From positions 1 to 38,434 of the forward strand of contig JACJOC010000015.1 of NCBI GenBank assembly GCA_014695345.1: a stretch of DNA of 38,434 nt. The letters run 5' to 3'. Positions 1-9,279 of this stretch are shown here, piece after piece (within the stretch, counting starts at the first letter, position 1; each line of letters starts with the position of its first letter). The DNA is from Cyanobacteria bacterium FACHB-471. Its GTDB lineage: Bacteria; Cyanobacteriota; Cyanobacteriia; Elainellales; Elainellaceae. The position numbers were made by a program, and so were the translations under genes. Below the pieces are notes generated by a model. That model did no database searches. It saw only the letters and a program-made list of their open reading frames with translations, and was not told the origin of the DNA.

Positions 1-113
1 ACTCCTCAGCTAGATCCTCTCTGGTGCGATGATGGTTTGGTTCTAGAAGGCGCAGGTAACGATTTCTGGCGATCGCCCAGCTTCACGATCGAGATGGAGA
101 CAGGAACAGGCAA
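1..113. repeat. Terminal redundancy, left copy (identical to 38322-38434)
   Basis: The 113 bases at the start match the last 113 bases exactly, with the res reading frame continuous through the overlap. This is how an assembler reports a circular molecule. The unique circle would be 38,321 bp. A real 113-bp direct repeat or terminally redundant linear DNA is possible but less likely, because the repeat lies inside one open gene. Confidence 0.93.
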
Positions 114-2805
114 AACCTACGTCTACCTCAGAACCATCTATGAGCTACGCAAAACCTATGGCTTCAGCAAGTTCATTATTGTCGTTCCCAGCGTTGCTAT
201 TTACGAAGGAGTAATCAAATCCTTCCAGATCATGCAAAGCCACTTCCGATCGGTCTACAACAACGAAGTGGTCAATCTGGTTCCCTATGATGGAGCGCAA
301 ATCAGCAGGGTGCGATCGTTTGCGACATCTAGCTTTGCTGAAATTATGGTGATGACTGATGCTGCATTCAACAAAATCACCAACAACTTATATAAGCCGA
401 GTGAGAAGTTACCGGGGGAATTGCTTCCTTACCAGTACATCCAGGAAACCCGCCCAATCGTCATCCTAGATGAACCTCAGAGTATTGATACAACTGAGAA
501 AGCGAAATCTGCGATTCGGACTCTGCATCCACTCTTCACGTTGCGGTACAGTGCAACACATCGTTTCAGTCCCAACTTAGTTTACCGCCTCACTCCAGTT
601 GAAGCATACCGTCAGAATCTAGTGAAGAAGATTCAAGTTGTTGGCTTAACAGAGCTAGATAACCTCAATCAATCCCCACTAGCTCTAGAATCTGTAGCAC
701 AAAATCCTTTTGTTGCTAAAGTCAAAACTCTAGTTCTAGAGCGAGGGACGGCTAAAGAAACAACAGTGACACTTAAGCAGGGGGATAACCTTTACAACAA
801 AACCCACCGTGAAGAGCATCTAAGTGGCTATATCGTTGAAGAAATCAACGTGACAAAGGGCAGCGAGTTCCTGCAATTTGAAAATGGGTTGCGGATCTCT
901 CTAAGAGGAGCCTGTCCGTCTCGTCCTGAAATCTTCCGTGCCCAGATCGAGGAAACGATCAAGCAGCATATGAAGACCCAGGAAGCCCTGCATTCCCAGG
1001 GAATTAAGGTGTTATCTCTATTCTTCATCGATCGCGTCGCTAACTACGCCTCCGAGACTGGATTCATTCGCACTGCCTTTGATGAAGCTTTCAATCGAAT
1101 TAAACGGCAGCATCCTCTGTTTGAAGACCTTGAAGCCACAGAAGTGCGCGAAGGCTACTTTGCTAAAAACAGAACTCGCACTGGGGATGAAGAGGCGATC
1201 GACACATCTAGCCGTAATCAAGCAGAGCGAGAGGCAGAAAAGGCAGCATTCAACTTGATTATGAGGGATAAAGAGCAATTGTTATCTTTCAATGGTTCCA
1301 GAGCCTCTGTATCGTTTATCTTTGCTCACTCTGCCCTGAAGGAAGGTTGGGATAATCCCAATGTGTTCCAGATTTGTACTTTGAATCAAACAACCTCTGA
1401 CATTAAGAAACGGCAGGAGATTGGACGTGGATTACGTCTTTGTGTGAATCAAGACGGGGAGCGTGTATTTGATGAAGATGTTAATGTGTTGACAGTAGTT
1501 GCAAATGAGAGTTATGAAACGTATGCGGCTACCTTGCAACAAGAGTATTTAGAAACTGGTGAAGAATCACCTCCAAAGCCCAAGCGTCCTAAAGAGGCAC
1601 ATACAGAGCGTAACGACTCACTGTTCAACAGCGCGGAATTTCAAGAATTCTGGTCTAAGCTTTGCCAGCAAACCTCCTATAACGTTCAGATTGACACAGA
1701 AGCTGTCATTGAGGAATGTGTAACACTGCTAAATGGTGCAATGTTCCCTGAACCAAAAATAATTTTGACGAGGGGACGGTTTGTGCTAACGGAATTTACA
1801 GTTTCGCTAGATTCTGTTCAAGGTAATAAAGCAAAAGTTTCAGTTGAAGTTCGAGATTCAGACGGTAATACAGAACAGAGCGGAAGATTGTTTAGTATTC
1901 CTCCCCTTTACACAATAAAGGCACGAGATAACTTAGCTAAAGTTTGTAAGGATGAGCGGTTGAGAGATTATACGGTTTTGGAAGTTATCGAAGATGGAGA
2001 TAACTCATGCATTCAATTCACTAACCATGAAGAACTGACTAAATATCGACAAATTCACTTCTGCACTGAGAAGGGTCAAAAACCTGATGAACAAGCAGTT
2101 CGGACGTTGAGTGATACTTATCCTATCTTCAATTTAATCGATCGCACTGCCAAGGAGACAACCCTAACTCGTCCAACCATTAACCGGATCTTCCAGGGAA
2201 TGCGCGATGATAAAAAATCAGCATTATTTAAAAACCCAGAAGGTTTTGCAGGAGTATTCATTTCAACCATTAAAGAAGCTGTTGCTGAACATATTGTGCG
2301 TAGATTAGAGTTTACGGTTTCCTCTAACAGAGCTTCTCATGAGGTAGAAAAACTATTTCCGCCACAAAAGGCATTCCCCCAGAAGGAGCTAATCGCTGCT
2401 GGAGAACAAGGACTTTATGACAAGGTGCAAATTGATTCTGGTGTAGAGGAGCGGTTTGTTGAGCATCGCCTCAAGACTGACTCTGATAAGGTAATTGGTT
2501 ACTTTAAGTTCCCGCCAGCTTTTAAAGTTTCCCTGCCTAAAATTGTTGGAAACTATAACCCAGACTGGGGAATTTTGAGACAGAGCGAGGATGGCAAGCA
2601 GGTTCTACAACTGGTTAGAGAAACAAAGAGTGCTAGGGGGTCCCGAAATCTTGATCAACTACCTTCTCCTCGAGAGAGGTGGAAAATCGAGTGTGCAGAG
2701 AAGCACTTCAAAGTAATTGGCATTGACTACCGTCCCACAAGCGATGAGGATTCTTCTTGGTGGACTAGCAAGGATAACCCTGTTCAAAATTCACTGCTAG
2801 CGTAA
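1..2805 (+). CDS. res: Type III restriction enzyme Res subunit, main part (starts at 38106 across the circular join)
   Basis: ATP-dependent translocase/endonuclease of a type III R-M system; it acts with Mod on unmodified DNA. Numbering on the joined 1006-residue protein: Walker A TGTGKT at 106-111, DEAD-like box DEPQ at 229-232, then SATHR (motif III), a region reading KEGWDNPNVFQ, and the arginine-finger motif QEIGRGLRL. The C-terminal endonuclease carries a PD-(D/E)XK pattern: PDW with D927, then ETK with E946 and K948. All key motifs are present, so the enzyme looks intact. A TTG at 37 could be mistaken for the start, but the frame is open upstream through the join to the ATG at 38106. 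It is the last gene of the operon that begins at 32468. It contains HIP1 octamers, unlike mod. Confidence 0.95.
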   Translation, partial: TPQLDPLWCDDGLVLEGAGNDFWRSPSFTIEMETGTGKTYVYLRTIYELRKTYGFSKFIIVVPSVAIYEGVIKSFQIMQSHFRSVYNNEVVNLVPYDGAQISRVRSFATSSFAEIMVMTDAAFNKITNNLYKPSEKLPGELLPYQYIQETRPIVILDEPQSIDTTEKAKSAIRTLHPLFTLRYSATHRFSPNLVYRLTPVEAYRQNLVKKIQVVGLTELDNLNQSPLALESVAQNPFVAKVKTLVLERGTAKETTVTLKQGDNLYNKTHREEHLSGYIVEEINVTKGSEFLQFENGLRISLRGACPSRPEIFRAQIEETIKQHMKTQEALHSQGIKVLSLFFIDRVANYASETGFIRTAFDEAFNRIKRQHPLFEDLEATEVREGYFAKNRTRTGDEEAIDTSSRNQAEREAEKAAFNLIMRDKEQLLSFNGSRASVSFIFAHSALKEGWDNPNVFQICTLNQTTSDIKKRQEIGRGLRLCVNQDGERVFDEDVNVLTVVANESYETYAATLQQEYLETGEESPPKPKRPKEAHTERNDSLFNSAEFQEFWSKLCQQTSYNVQIDTEAVIEECVTLLNGAMFPEPKIILTRGRFVLTEFTVSLDSVQGNKAKVSVEVRDSDGNTEQSGRLFSIPPLYTIKARDNLAKVCKDERLRDYTVLEVIEDGDNSCIQFTNHEELTKYRQIHFCTEKGQKPDEQAVRTLSDTYPIFNLIDRTAKETTLTRPTINRIFQGMRDDKKSALFKNPEGFAGVFISTIKEAVAEHIVRRLEFTVSSNRASHEVEKLFPPQKAFPQKELIAAGEQGLYDKVQIDSGVEERFVEHRLKTDSDKVIGYFKFPPAFKVSLPKIVGNYNPDWGILRQSEDGKQVLQLVRETKSARGSRNLDQLPSPRERWKIECAEKHFKVIGIDYRPTSDEDSSWWTSKDNPVQNSLLA

Positions 2806-2995
2806 TAGGGGTGTAATCAGGATACGTGTGATTTAGTGCCATGCGATCGCTGAAATACTTGAGTAGGAAGGAACCTAGCAAAAAATATCGAAACTTGCCC
2901 GTAAATAATAGCTGGGTTACTGACAAAACTTACGGCAGAATCGGCTTCCCAGGTTACTCTAACGCAATCCCTTGTAGCATTTGCCTTTTGGCATT

Positions 2996-3018
2996 AAAAA
3001 CCCCGCTTAATAGCGGGG
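2996..3018 (-). terminator. Rho-independent terminator for the leftward hydroxylase gene
   Basis: Read on the minus strand, CCCCGC - 6-base loop - GCGGGG (3018 to 3001) is followed by TTTTTAA, a standard intrinsic terminator about 90 bases past the stop of the 3107-4147 gene. It may also stop rightward res transcripts, though that side has no T run. The 63-codon frame at 2841-3032 runs through this hairpin and is not called as a gene. Confidence 0.75.
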
Positions 3019-3106
3019 CAGAGCGTAATTAGGTTGAGCCAAACATAACACTAATCAAGCAGGTAGAATGAGCGCTATGCAGAGCAGAAGGACCTCTGGA
3101 AATTCT

Positions 3107-4147
3107 TCAGAGAGGGGCGCTCTGTTGATAACTCCGAGTGTATTGCAACCACAACTGGTTAGTCAGAAGGTTTAACCAGTATAGAAAGAATATTACGGGG
3201 TCTTTTGTTACGACAATTTCAAGTACATGCCTTTTAGCTTGGAACAAAATTTGCCCAACAATGTCTTCACTGGAGGTTTCAGCCGGAGCCAAAAGGAGTA
3301 TCTGACGAATCGTGCAGGGGGCTATTTTTCGGGTTGATGAAGGGAACGGAGGCTGGCTGGGTGACGAACTGACCCACCAACATTCCTTGCGAGCAATTGC
3401 ACGATTGTTCGTAACAGTCTGAAGGAACGGTAGGAGCAGATGCTGGGAGGCAGCATCTATTAGAACCAAGATATCTACAGAATCTAGGCTAACTTCTGGA
3501 GTCACCTCAGTCACAATTGCGCCTTCTTGCTCAAAGCCTTCTGCAAGAGCCGTCCCTAAGGGGCTACCCATGTTCATGATTGCAACCCGTTTACCTCTAA
3601 GCGACAGTGCCGTTCCGATTAATTGGTCGAGTAGTGTATATTTCCCTCCAAGATAGGCTTGTGGATTGAGGAAATGATGCCCCCAATGATAAGCAAAATT
3701 GACAATCCATCGTCCTGGGGAGGCTTCAGCCTGTCTAGCCTGATGCAAAAAATCGGTCTCTTTGGCTAGCCCAAAACCGTGCAAGATGACTGACAGAATC
3801 TCTCGTAAAGCTTGAACGACCCCAACACTTGTGCCGAGAGCTATCCAGCTGTGAGTCATTAATGTCGCTGCTGACGCGAGAATTAGCGTGCCGGAAAGCA
3901 TAACAAGGCTCTCAGGCAATCCATGTCTCCACTGAGACTTGCGCCAAATCTCCTCACTGGTTATTACGTAGGTATGCTCGTGGGGGTCAAGTTTGTAGGC
4001 GTCATGATGCCAACGATGAAACCACTTGTACAGAAGCGAACATCTGTGACAAGCAAGATGCCATAGATCACGCATCAATTCCACCCAAATCGCCGAAAGT
4101 AGGGACGAAGAAATTAGTCCAAAAAATTGGAAAAACAGAGTTTGCAT
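3107..4147 (-). CDS. Bifunctional sterol desaturase-like / short-chain dehydrogenase-like membrane protein
   Basis: 346 residues. The N-terminal half has the three histidine boxes of the fatty acid hydroxylase/sterol desaturase superfamily: HLACH near residue 29, HRWHH near 44-48 and a YHWGHH box near 153-158. These ligate a membrane di-iron centre, and hydrophobic segments lie between the boxes. After about residue 182 comes a Rossmann-like start (KRVAIMNMGSPLG), as in bacterial sterol desaturase-SDR fusions. The C-terminal domain (about 160 residues) is short for a full SDR and no YxxxK motif is obvious, so it may not be catalytic. AGGAAAA precedes the ATG. It is a monocistronic leftward unit. 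The lipid or aldehyde substrate cannot be read from the sequence; an unusual plasmid cargo gene. Confidence 0.72.
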   Translation of the reverse strand: MQTLFFQFFGLISSSLLSAIWVELMRDLWHLACHRCSLLYKWFHRWHHDAYKLDPHEHTYVITSEEIWRKSQWRHGLPESLVMLSGTLILASAATLMTHSWIALGTSVGVVQALREILSVILHGFGLAKETDFLHQARQAEASPGRWIVNFAYHWGHHFLNPQAYLGGKYTLLDQLIGTALSLRGKRVAIMNMGSPLGTALAEGFEQEGAIVTEVTPEVSLDSVDILVLIDAASQHLLLPFLQTVTNNRAIARKECWWVSSSPSQPPFPSSTRKIAPCTIRQILLLAPAETSSEDIVGQILFQAKRHVLEIVVTKDPVIFFLYWLNLLTNQLWLQYTRSYQQSAPL

Positions 4148-4309
4148 TGCGTTTTCCTAAGAGTCGTAAAATTCGCAAATGCTGTTTTGACGCCTACTCC
4201 GAAGTGAATCAGCACCAATAACAAGTGGGCTGATTTAGAATAGATAAGGCGCGAAGATAGATTCCGCAAAAATCTAATCTTCTGTCTAGCAGGCATTTGC
4301 CTGGTCAAT

Positions 4310-4358
4310 AGAAGGGTAGGGATCAAGCTGAAGGCAAGTTCCTACCCTTCTTGTTTTT
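4310..4358 (+). terminator. Stem-loop with T tract, no upstream gene on this strand
   Basis: An 11-bp perfect stem (AGAAGGGTAGG at 4310-4320 with its complement at 4341-4351), a 20-base loop, then TGTTTTT. It has the form of a rightward terminator, yet no rightward gene precedes it after 3032. It may end a small RNA or be a relic. Confidence 0.5.
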
Positions 4359-4359
4359 A

Positions 4360-4890
4360 GGTTAGCACCGAAAGGCATAACCGGTGTTCAGGGAAAATCA
4401 GCTGATTTGATTAAATAGGGACAACTTCTTCAAGCGTAACTTTTCTAAAAAGAATTCAACAGAAGAGGCTAAAGTCCTTGTAAAACAAAGGCTTTAGGCA
4501 GTAAAACCATGAGAGGGCTTGTAACTTTTTTGGTACACGGCGATGAAAAATTCGCGACCTCATGAACACCCTTTCGCTTTTTTGCTGCTCTCGCATAAAC
4601 AAGTAAAAGCTCTTTTACTGATTTTTTAAGTACCTGACAGCTTATAAGAATGTTTTTACTTAAGCAGTGTTTTAGAAGGTTAAAGAAAAAATGGGCAGAT
4701 TTCGTGTTGTAATATACATAGTTATTGCTTTTTGCTGTTCACCGATTATGCAGAAATACTAAAATTCCAACCTTAAATAAGCCTCAACTTGACAGTTTAG
4801 TTGTCTAGCGATAGTGCGATAGCTATACAACTCGTGTCTAAACACTAAGATCAAAGTTGTAATAAAACTTAACAAAAGAGCTTTATCCTG
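4360..4890. other. AT-rich gene-free leader with further stem-loops
   Basis: I see no convincing gene here. Contents: an imperfect inverted repeat at about 4468-4499 (AAAGTCCTTGT against ACAAAGGCTTT); a near-continuous palindrome AGTAAAAG-CT-CTTTTACT at 4602-4619 followed by ATTTTTT, which looks like an intrinsic rightward terminator; and TTGACA at 4789-4794 as a possible -35 box for the 4891 gene, with no well-spaced -10 (TATACA at 4824 is too far). With 4310-4358, this makes 500 bases unusually rich in structured elements. Confidence 0.4.
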
Positions 4891-7800
4891 ATGAGTTCAA
4901 ACCAACCATCGCCACCTCGTAGACGTGGACGCCCAAGAAGATCAGATAGATCACAGCAACAAAATACTTCCTCAGGAGAAGCCTTAGAGAGAGAAAAAGC
5001 TCGTACAGAGCGAATCTGTCGAGATTTACTAGAGGGATATACCGACGGTTTCGAGCTAGATAAAGAAAGAGATAAAGCAGCTAAATACTCAGAGAGTAGT
5101 GCTGCTAAGCAATGGGGAATCAATCGTGGCAAGATGGCTAGGCTCATCGAAGCGCTCTATCCAAATAGCAAAGAAAAGAGAAATTCAAAAAGTTCGAATC
5201 AGGAATCTATAGCTACGCCACAACTTGTTCCTCTTTCCTTATCTGAACTGGTAGAAATTTTAGGAAATTTGGCACAAAGAAATTCTCCAGAAAAACCTTT
5301 AACTCGAGAAGACAGCTTGCGACTTGTTCAAAAATTTGTTGAATTAGATCCTGAAGAGAAAGCAAAGTTGAGGCTCAGCTCTAAAAATTATAATGCTGTT
5401 ATACAACAAGGCATTAGGATTATTGAACTGGATGATCATGGTGATTATTTAGAGGAGGTTCTAAAGTTTTACGATTCTTTATTTGAACAGCCAAGAAATC
5501 TTCCAGTCGCAAAAGTATCTGAACAAGACGAGATAAAAACAATTATAAGAAGTGTACTCAAAGAATATCAAATCAATGCAAATGATGAAACAGTTTCAAA
5601 CTATCTCGGGATGGTTAATTCTATTAGACTAAGGATAGAAACTGAGTCGGGAATGAATAATATTAAAACTGACAAAGATAGACTAACTAATCAATTCGTT
5701 AAATCTTTGACTCAGTCAGTAGTTGAAAATGCGATTTTAACCAGTAATTTGCCTATATTTATAGGATATTTTGATATCAAAAAAGTTGATCCTCTTCCAT
5801 TATTCCTGAGAAACAAGAATCAGGATAAGGAGCTATTAAACCCTTTCTTTGATTCATTAAGAGAGTCAATGAATATAGTTGAAAACCAACATGCTCATAC
5901 AATACGAATGAATTTTTATGTAAAAATATCCGATCAATTTAGAGAAGAATACAAAATTTTGTTTCCTGAAGAGCAGGATATTGAGAATTCTGAGGTATTT
6001 AAGTTCTATATTGAAAGTTCAGGAACAGGTGGTAAAATCACTCATCTTGCAAGACTTGTTAGTCTCTCTTTGTTAAAGGATATTCCATGTTTAGCAAGAT
6101 ACTTTCCAGTTGCTCATGACATTTTATTGGTTTCTCCAGGGGTTTTAAGAGCAAATAATTCTAGTCCACTTTTGTATCATACACTGACAACATTATGCGA
6201 AAAGAAGTATATAGAGACAGCCCTCAAAGAGGAAAAATCTTATACTTCAGTTTGCTCTAATCAACAAGCTTTTTATGGAAACTATTGCGGTTTTGATTTA
6301 CTTGAATGTGCAGTAAATTCAACCTTGATTGCTAGATTGAGAGCTATTAAGAAAACTGGGGTAAAGCCAATAGAATATCTTACTCAGCTTTGCCATCGAA
6401 ATGAAAGACTGGATCAATTTAAGAAAGCTTTGTCTTATCTTAAGTCCTACCCTTTTTCGCTCCTTGCTATGCAGAGCCATTTAGAGAAAACCATCTTTCA
6501 TGAAGTGTTAGCTTCTAATCCTAATCAACTAATCTCAATTCTAGATACCGAAATAGAATCGAATAGTTTTCAGAAATGGAGTGAAATTACTCATGAGGCA
6601 TATTTAGAGCTTATCGATGCTTATTTAACAGAAGGTTTGTACAAAAGTGCAGGCAAACTCATTGAAAGAATAAAAAGCTTCATAGAAGATGAAAGAAACT
6701 TCGAAGCTATCGGTAGCACCATTCGCACTAAGTTTGAAATTTGCCTTGCAAGATACTTTTCTATCGTTGTAGGTGTAGATGAATTTAATAATCCAGATCG
6801 AGGACACTTTACAGAGCCGTTAGTCCTAGTTAAGAAGGCACTTAGCCATCTTGATAATGCAGAAAGGATTTTGGAGGAGCGACAGAAGAAGTATGAAGTA
6901 ATTAACGAACGAGCACAATCTAGCTTTTCTCCATTTTTCAGTCTACGTGCTCAAATATCCTTTCACAGAGCAAAATTACATTTGTTCTACTCAATTGCTG
7001 ATGATCAGTCTCTTAAAGCTGAAGAAAGTAATTTACCAGGCCATCTTAATTCAATTTTTTTATTAGAAAAAGCCAGAATTTTCTCAGGAATAGATGGTGA
7101 TACAGAATTCTATTCTTATTATTCTGCCTATCAAGCCATTGCTTATATTGTTGCTGCCTTCCTACTAGAAGAAAATACTTCTCAGTTTTCGAGAGAAAAC
7201 TGCCTGAGCTGGGCATATAGGTTGATTGAGCATGCAGTTGTTTGCTACTCAGATATGGGCAATGATTGTTACCAAAAAATCAAGGAGAAGAGCGGAATTG
7301 GTTCTGGGGAATCTAATAAAGAAGATATGGGAGTTCGCCCTTATGGAGGTTATGAAATTCAAAACATTCCGTCTATTAGAGAAATTCCCAAGAGCAGTGA
7401 GCCTCAGCCCTTCTATTTCAGAAACTTAAAGAGATCACCTAATCAGAATTTTATTTACTTAGATATGGAAGCTCTTTCTGTAGAAGCAAATGATCTAAGG
7501 ATTTTCAAATCAACTCAATTAACCGACGTTTATCTCTTTGGAACCTATGCATGTGTTATTTTATTCGCAAGGGGACTGCATATTCTATGTACGGCTAATA
7601 CTCCTGAAAACTTTTTTACTGAAATTGAATTAGCAAGTAGATTGTTCACTTATGCTTGGGCCAGTGCTGAAGACGGTTGTGTATCCATGCCTTCTGACAA
7701 GTCTAATAGCAGCTATAGATTGGAAAGAAGATTTTTTCTAGGTAATACTAATAGATCCGAATCTAGGGCTTATAACGAATATTGGGAAGAATACTACAAC

Positions 7801-8253
7801 AGGTTTTCACCTCTATATCAACAGGAGATTGCTTCTATCAGGGACATTTATCCTCACAGAGTTACCGAAATAGCAGACTTTGGGAAAATATTTGCTGCAG
7901 TATGTAAGCTATTATTACTTCACTGTAATATGTCTACGGAAGACCTTTGGGACTGTCCTAAGCGTGATGAGCTTGAGACGGATATAACTGCACTCCTGGA
8001 GCAACTACACAGTGCCTCTTCAAAACCAATAGATGAACCTGACTATCGTTGTGGGCAGCACAAATTTAACGAACACTTCTATCGTTCCTTTAATCGCATT
8101 AAAAGATACCTTATAGGTGAAACAACAGGCAAACTGAACGAGTTTATTTCAAATCCTGAAAGACTTGGTATAAGCCAACTAATGTCTATTCGAGACGAGC
8201 TAGTGAAAATAATTTTCAGATATTTGTTTGAGCAAAGTGGTAGAGATATTTGA
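4891..8253 (+). CDS. Large orphan protein with N-terminal AT-hook, unknown function
   Basis: 1120 residues; I do not recognise the family. Residues 8-18 (PPRRRGRPRRS) form an AT-hook-like basic motif, so DNA contact is plausible. A charged, Gln/Ser-rich linker follows, then a stretch resembling a small helical domain (AAKQWGINRGKMARLIEALYP, about 72-91). The rest is predominantly helix-forming, with a TPR-like stretch near 570-600. No P-loop, nuclease signature, signal peptide or membrane segment was seen. The gene is visibly more AT-rich than its neighbours and I find no GCGATCGC inside it, unlike most of the plasmid, which suggests recent transfer. The start at ATG 4891 is the first Met; the Shine-Dalgarno is weak. 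It stands alone between a long leader and a dispersed repeat. A defence or DNA-binding regulatory role is only a guess. Confidence 0.85.
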   Translation: MSSNQPSPPRRRGRPRRSDRSQQQNTSSGEALEREKARTERICRDLLEGYTDGFELDKERDKAAKYSESSAAKQWGINRGKMARLIEALYPNSKEKRNSKSSNQESIATPQLVPLSLSELVEILGNLAQRNSPEKPLTREDSLRLVQKFVELDPEEKAKLRLSSKNYNAVIQQGIRIIELDDHGDYLEEVLKFYDSLFEQPRNLPVAKVSEQDEIKTIIRSVLKEYQINANDETVSNYLGMVNSIRLRIETESGMNNIKTDKDRLTNQFVKSLTQSVVENAILTSNLPIFIGYFDIKKVDPLPLFLRNKNQDKELLNPFFDSLRESMNIVENQHAHTIRMNFYVKISDQFREEYKILFPEEQDIENSEVFKFYIESSGTGGKITHLARLVSLSLLKDIPCLARYFPVAHDILLVSPGVLRANNSSPLLYHTLTTLCEKKYIETALKEEKSYTSVCSNQQAFYGNYCGFDLLECAVNSTLIARLRAIKKTGVKPIEYLTQLCHRNERLDQFKKALSYLKSYPFSLLAMQSHLEKTIFHEVLASNPNQLISILDTEIESNSFQKWSEITHEAYLELIDAYLTEGLYKSAGKLIERIKSFIEDERNFEAIGSTIRTKFEICLARYFSIVVGVDEFNNPDRGHFTEPLVLVKKALSHLDNAERILEERQKKYEVINERAQSSFSPFFSLRAQISFHRAKLHLFYSIADDQSLKAEESNLPGHLNSIFLLEKARIFSGIDGDTEFYSYYSAYQAIAYIVAAFLLEENTSQFSRENCLSWAYRLIEHAVVCYSDMGNDCYQKIKEKSGIGSGESNKEDMGVRPYGGYEIQNIPSIREIPKSSEPQPFYFRNLKRSPNQNFIYLDMEALSVEANDLRIFKSTQLTDVYLFGTYACVILFARGLHILCTANTPENFFTEIELASRLFTYAWASAEDGCVSMPSDKSNSSYRLERRFFLGNTNRSESRAYNEYWEEYYNRFSPLYQQEIASIRDIYPHRVTEIADFGKIFAAVCKLLLLHCNMSTEDLWDCPKRDELETDITALLEQLHSASSKPIDEPDYRCGQHKFNEHFYRSFNRIKRYLIGETTGKLNEFISNPERLGISQLMSIRDELVKIIFRYLFEQSGRDI

Positions 8254-8420
8254 TTTTGCGATCGTCACTTTGATCAGAGTTGAGCATCTCTGTCGTTTTT
8301 TCACTTTATCTACAGAGTAAGGACAAATAGTAGCAGGCTTGCCAATACGATCCCTTGCTATTTCCATTGAATGACCGACACTTGATTTAGCATGCTTTTG
8401 TATAGCACCAAGGTGGGTGA

Positions 8421-8454
8421 CTGCTCCGCTGAGTTTAACTACACCCCTAATTGC
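8421..8454 (+). repeat. Dispersed repeat, copy A
   Basis: 34-base unit beginning CTGCTCCGCTGAGTTTAACT. Related copies: 32342-32375 (31 of 34 identical), 12868-12892 (23 of 25), an inverted copy at 12836-12854 and an inverted copy at 19036-19055 (19 of 20). Four of the five lie wholly in gaps between gene blocks; the fifth (19036-19055) overlaps the GTG start of the 19047 gene. Confidence 0.75.
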
Positions 8455-8505
8455 CCCTAGTTGCAGCGCCCTTTCAACTACCCCAAGTAACCCTGAAGCC
8501 CCTCC

Positions 8506-9072
8506 TCAAGCTACATCAAACCCGGTATCAACCTGCTTCAGCTTCTCATCTACCGCTGCCTGGTCTACCCCCAGGTAAGCTTGAAGCTGCGACAGAGACT
8601 TGTGACCGCTCACTCGCTTCAGTTCGTGCAGTCCCCATCCTCTCTCATGCAGGTGAGTCAGTCGAGATCGCCTAAAGCTGTGCAAGCTCACCCCTTCAAA
8701 ACCCAGCAGTTTAGCCGCTAACTTGACGTGCTTCTCTACTGCCCTGGCTGTGATGTGTCCAGACTTGGAGCCAGACGGAAAGAGATAGCCTGCTGCTGGC
8801 TTAATTCGCTTCAGTACCTTTTGCAACGGCTCTGACATAACTACTTTGCGCGTCTCATTGGTTTTCGTGTTGGGAACCGGAAAAACGACATAGCCATTTC
8901 TCAGATGCTCAACCCGCAGGTTCACCACCTCGCCAATCCTGCCAGCAGTTAAGTAGCAGATTTGGACAATCGCCCGGTAAGGGTCATCCAGTTCACCAAA
9001 CAAATCTTGCAGTTCATCCGGTTCTAAAATTGCAGCGCTGCCGGATCGATTCGTCTTCCCGTCACGCGGCAT
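8506..9072 (-). CDS. Tyrosine recombinase (catalytic domain only)
   Basis: 188 residues, about half the length of a classical phage integrase. It contains only the catalytic domain, with the full set visible: R45 (TAGRIGEV), K70 (NTKTNETRK), H131-x-x-R134 (HSFRR), H157 (SGHKSL) and Tyr166 (QAYLG). The N-terminal core-binding domain is missing, as in some small plasmid and integrative-element recombinases. It could resolve plasmid multimers or move cassettes. Its targets are unknown; nearby candidates are the dispersed repeat 52 bases past its stop and the TTGCCGAAAA palindromes around the NACHT gene. The frame stays open after its TGA for about 100 codons; I treat this as chance. Confidence 0.88.
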   Translation of the reverse strand: MPRDGKTNRSGSAAILEPDELQDLFGELDDPYRAIVQICYLTAGRIGEVVNLRVEHLRNGYVVFPVPNTKTNETRKVVMSEPLQKVLKRIKPAAGYLFPSGSKSGHITARAVEKHVKLAAKLLGFEGVSLHSFRRSRLTHLHERGWGLHELKRVSGHKSLSQLQAYLGVDQAAVDEKLKQVDTGFDVA

Positions 9073-9279
9073 AACTCATCTCAGAAAAGTCTCCTCCCCA
9101 TTCTATTCGTATTCCGGCTGGATTACGAACGAACTCATTGCGTTTGGCGGCAGCTTTGCTGAACTTAGCCAGAGAATAAAGCCCTATTGCTCAAAATGCT
9201 CTCTTATTGAGAATGCAAAGTCTTCAACGTTTACACAGTGAGACTGGTGAGACTTAGGCTAAGAGTTTTTAAAGAGACA

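Noticed and set aside
2841-3032. 63-codon rightward frame after res
   Set aside because: It runs through a terminator hairpin, has no ribosome site and no recognisable features.
4114-4326. 70-codon leftward frame upstream of the hydroxylase gene
   Set aside because: It overlaps the start of a real gene in another frame and crosses one arm of a hairpin.
8200-8505. Open frame continuing about 100 codons past the tyrosine recombinase stop, containing a small ATG frame at 8200-8367
   Set aside because: It passes through the dispersed repeat and into the 3' end of the 1120-residue gene on the other strand; no homology or ribosome site is visible. A read-through extension seems unlikely.
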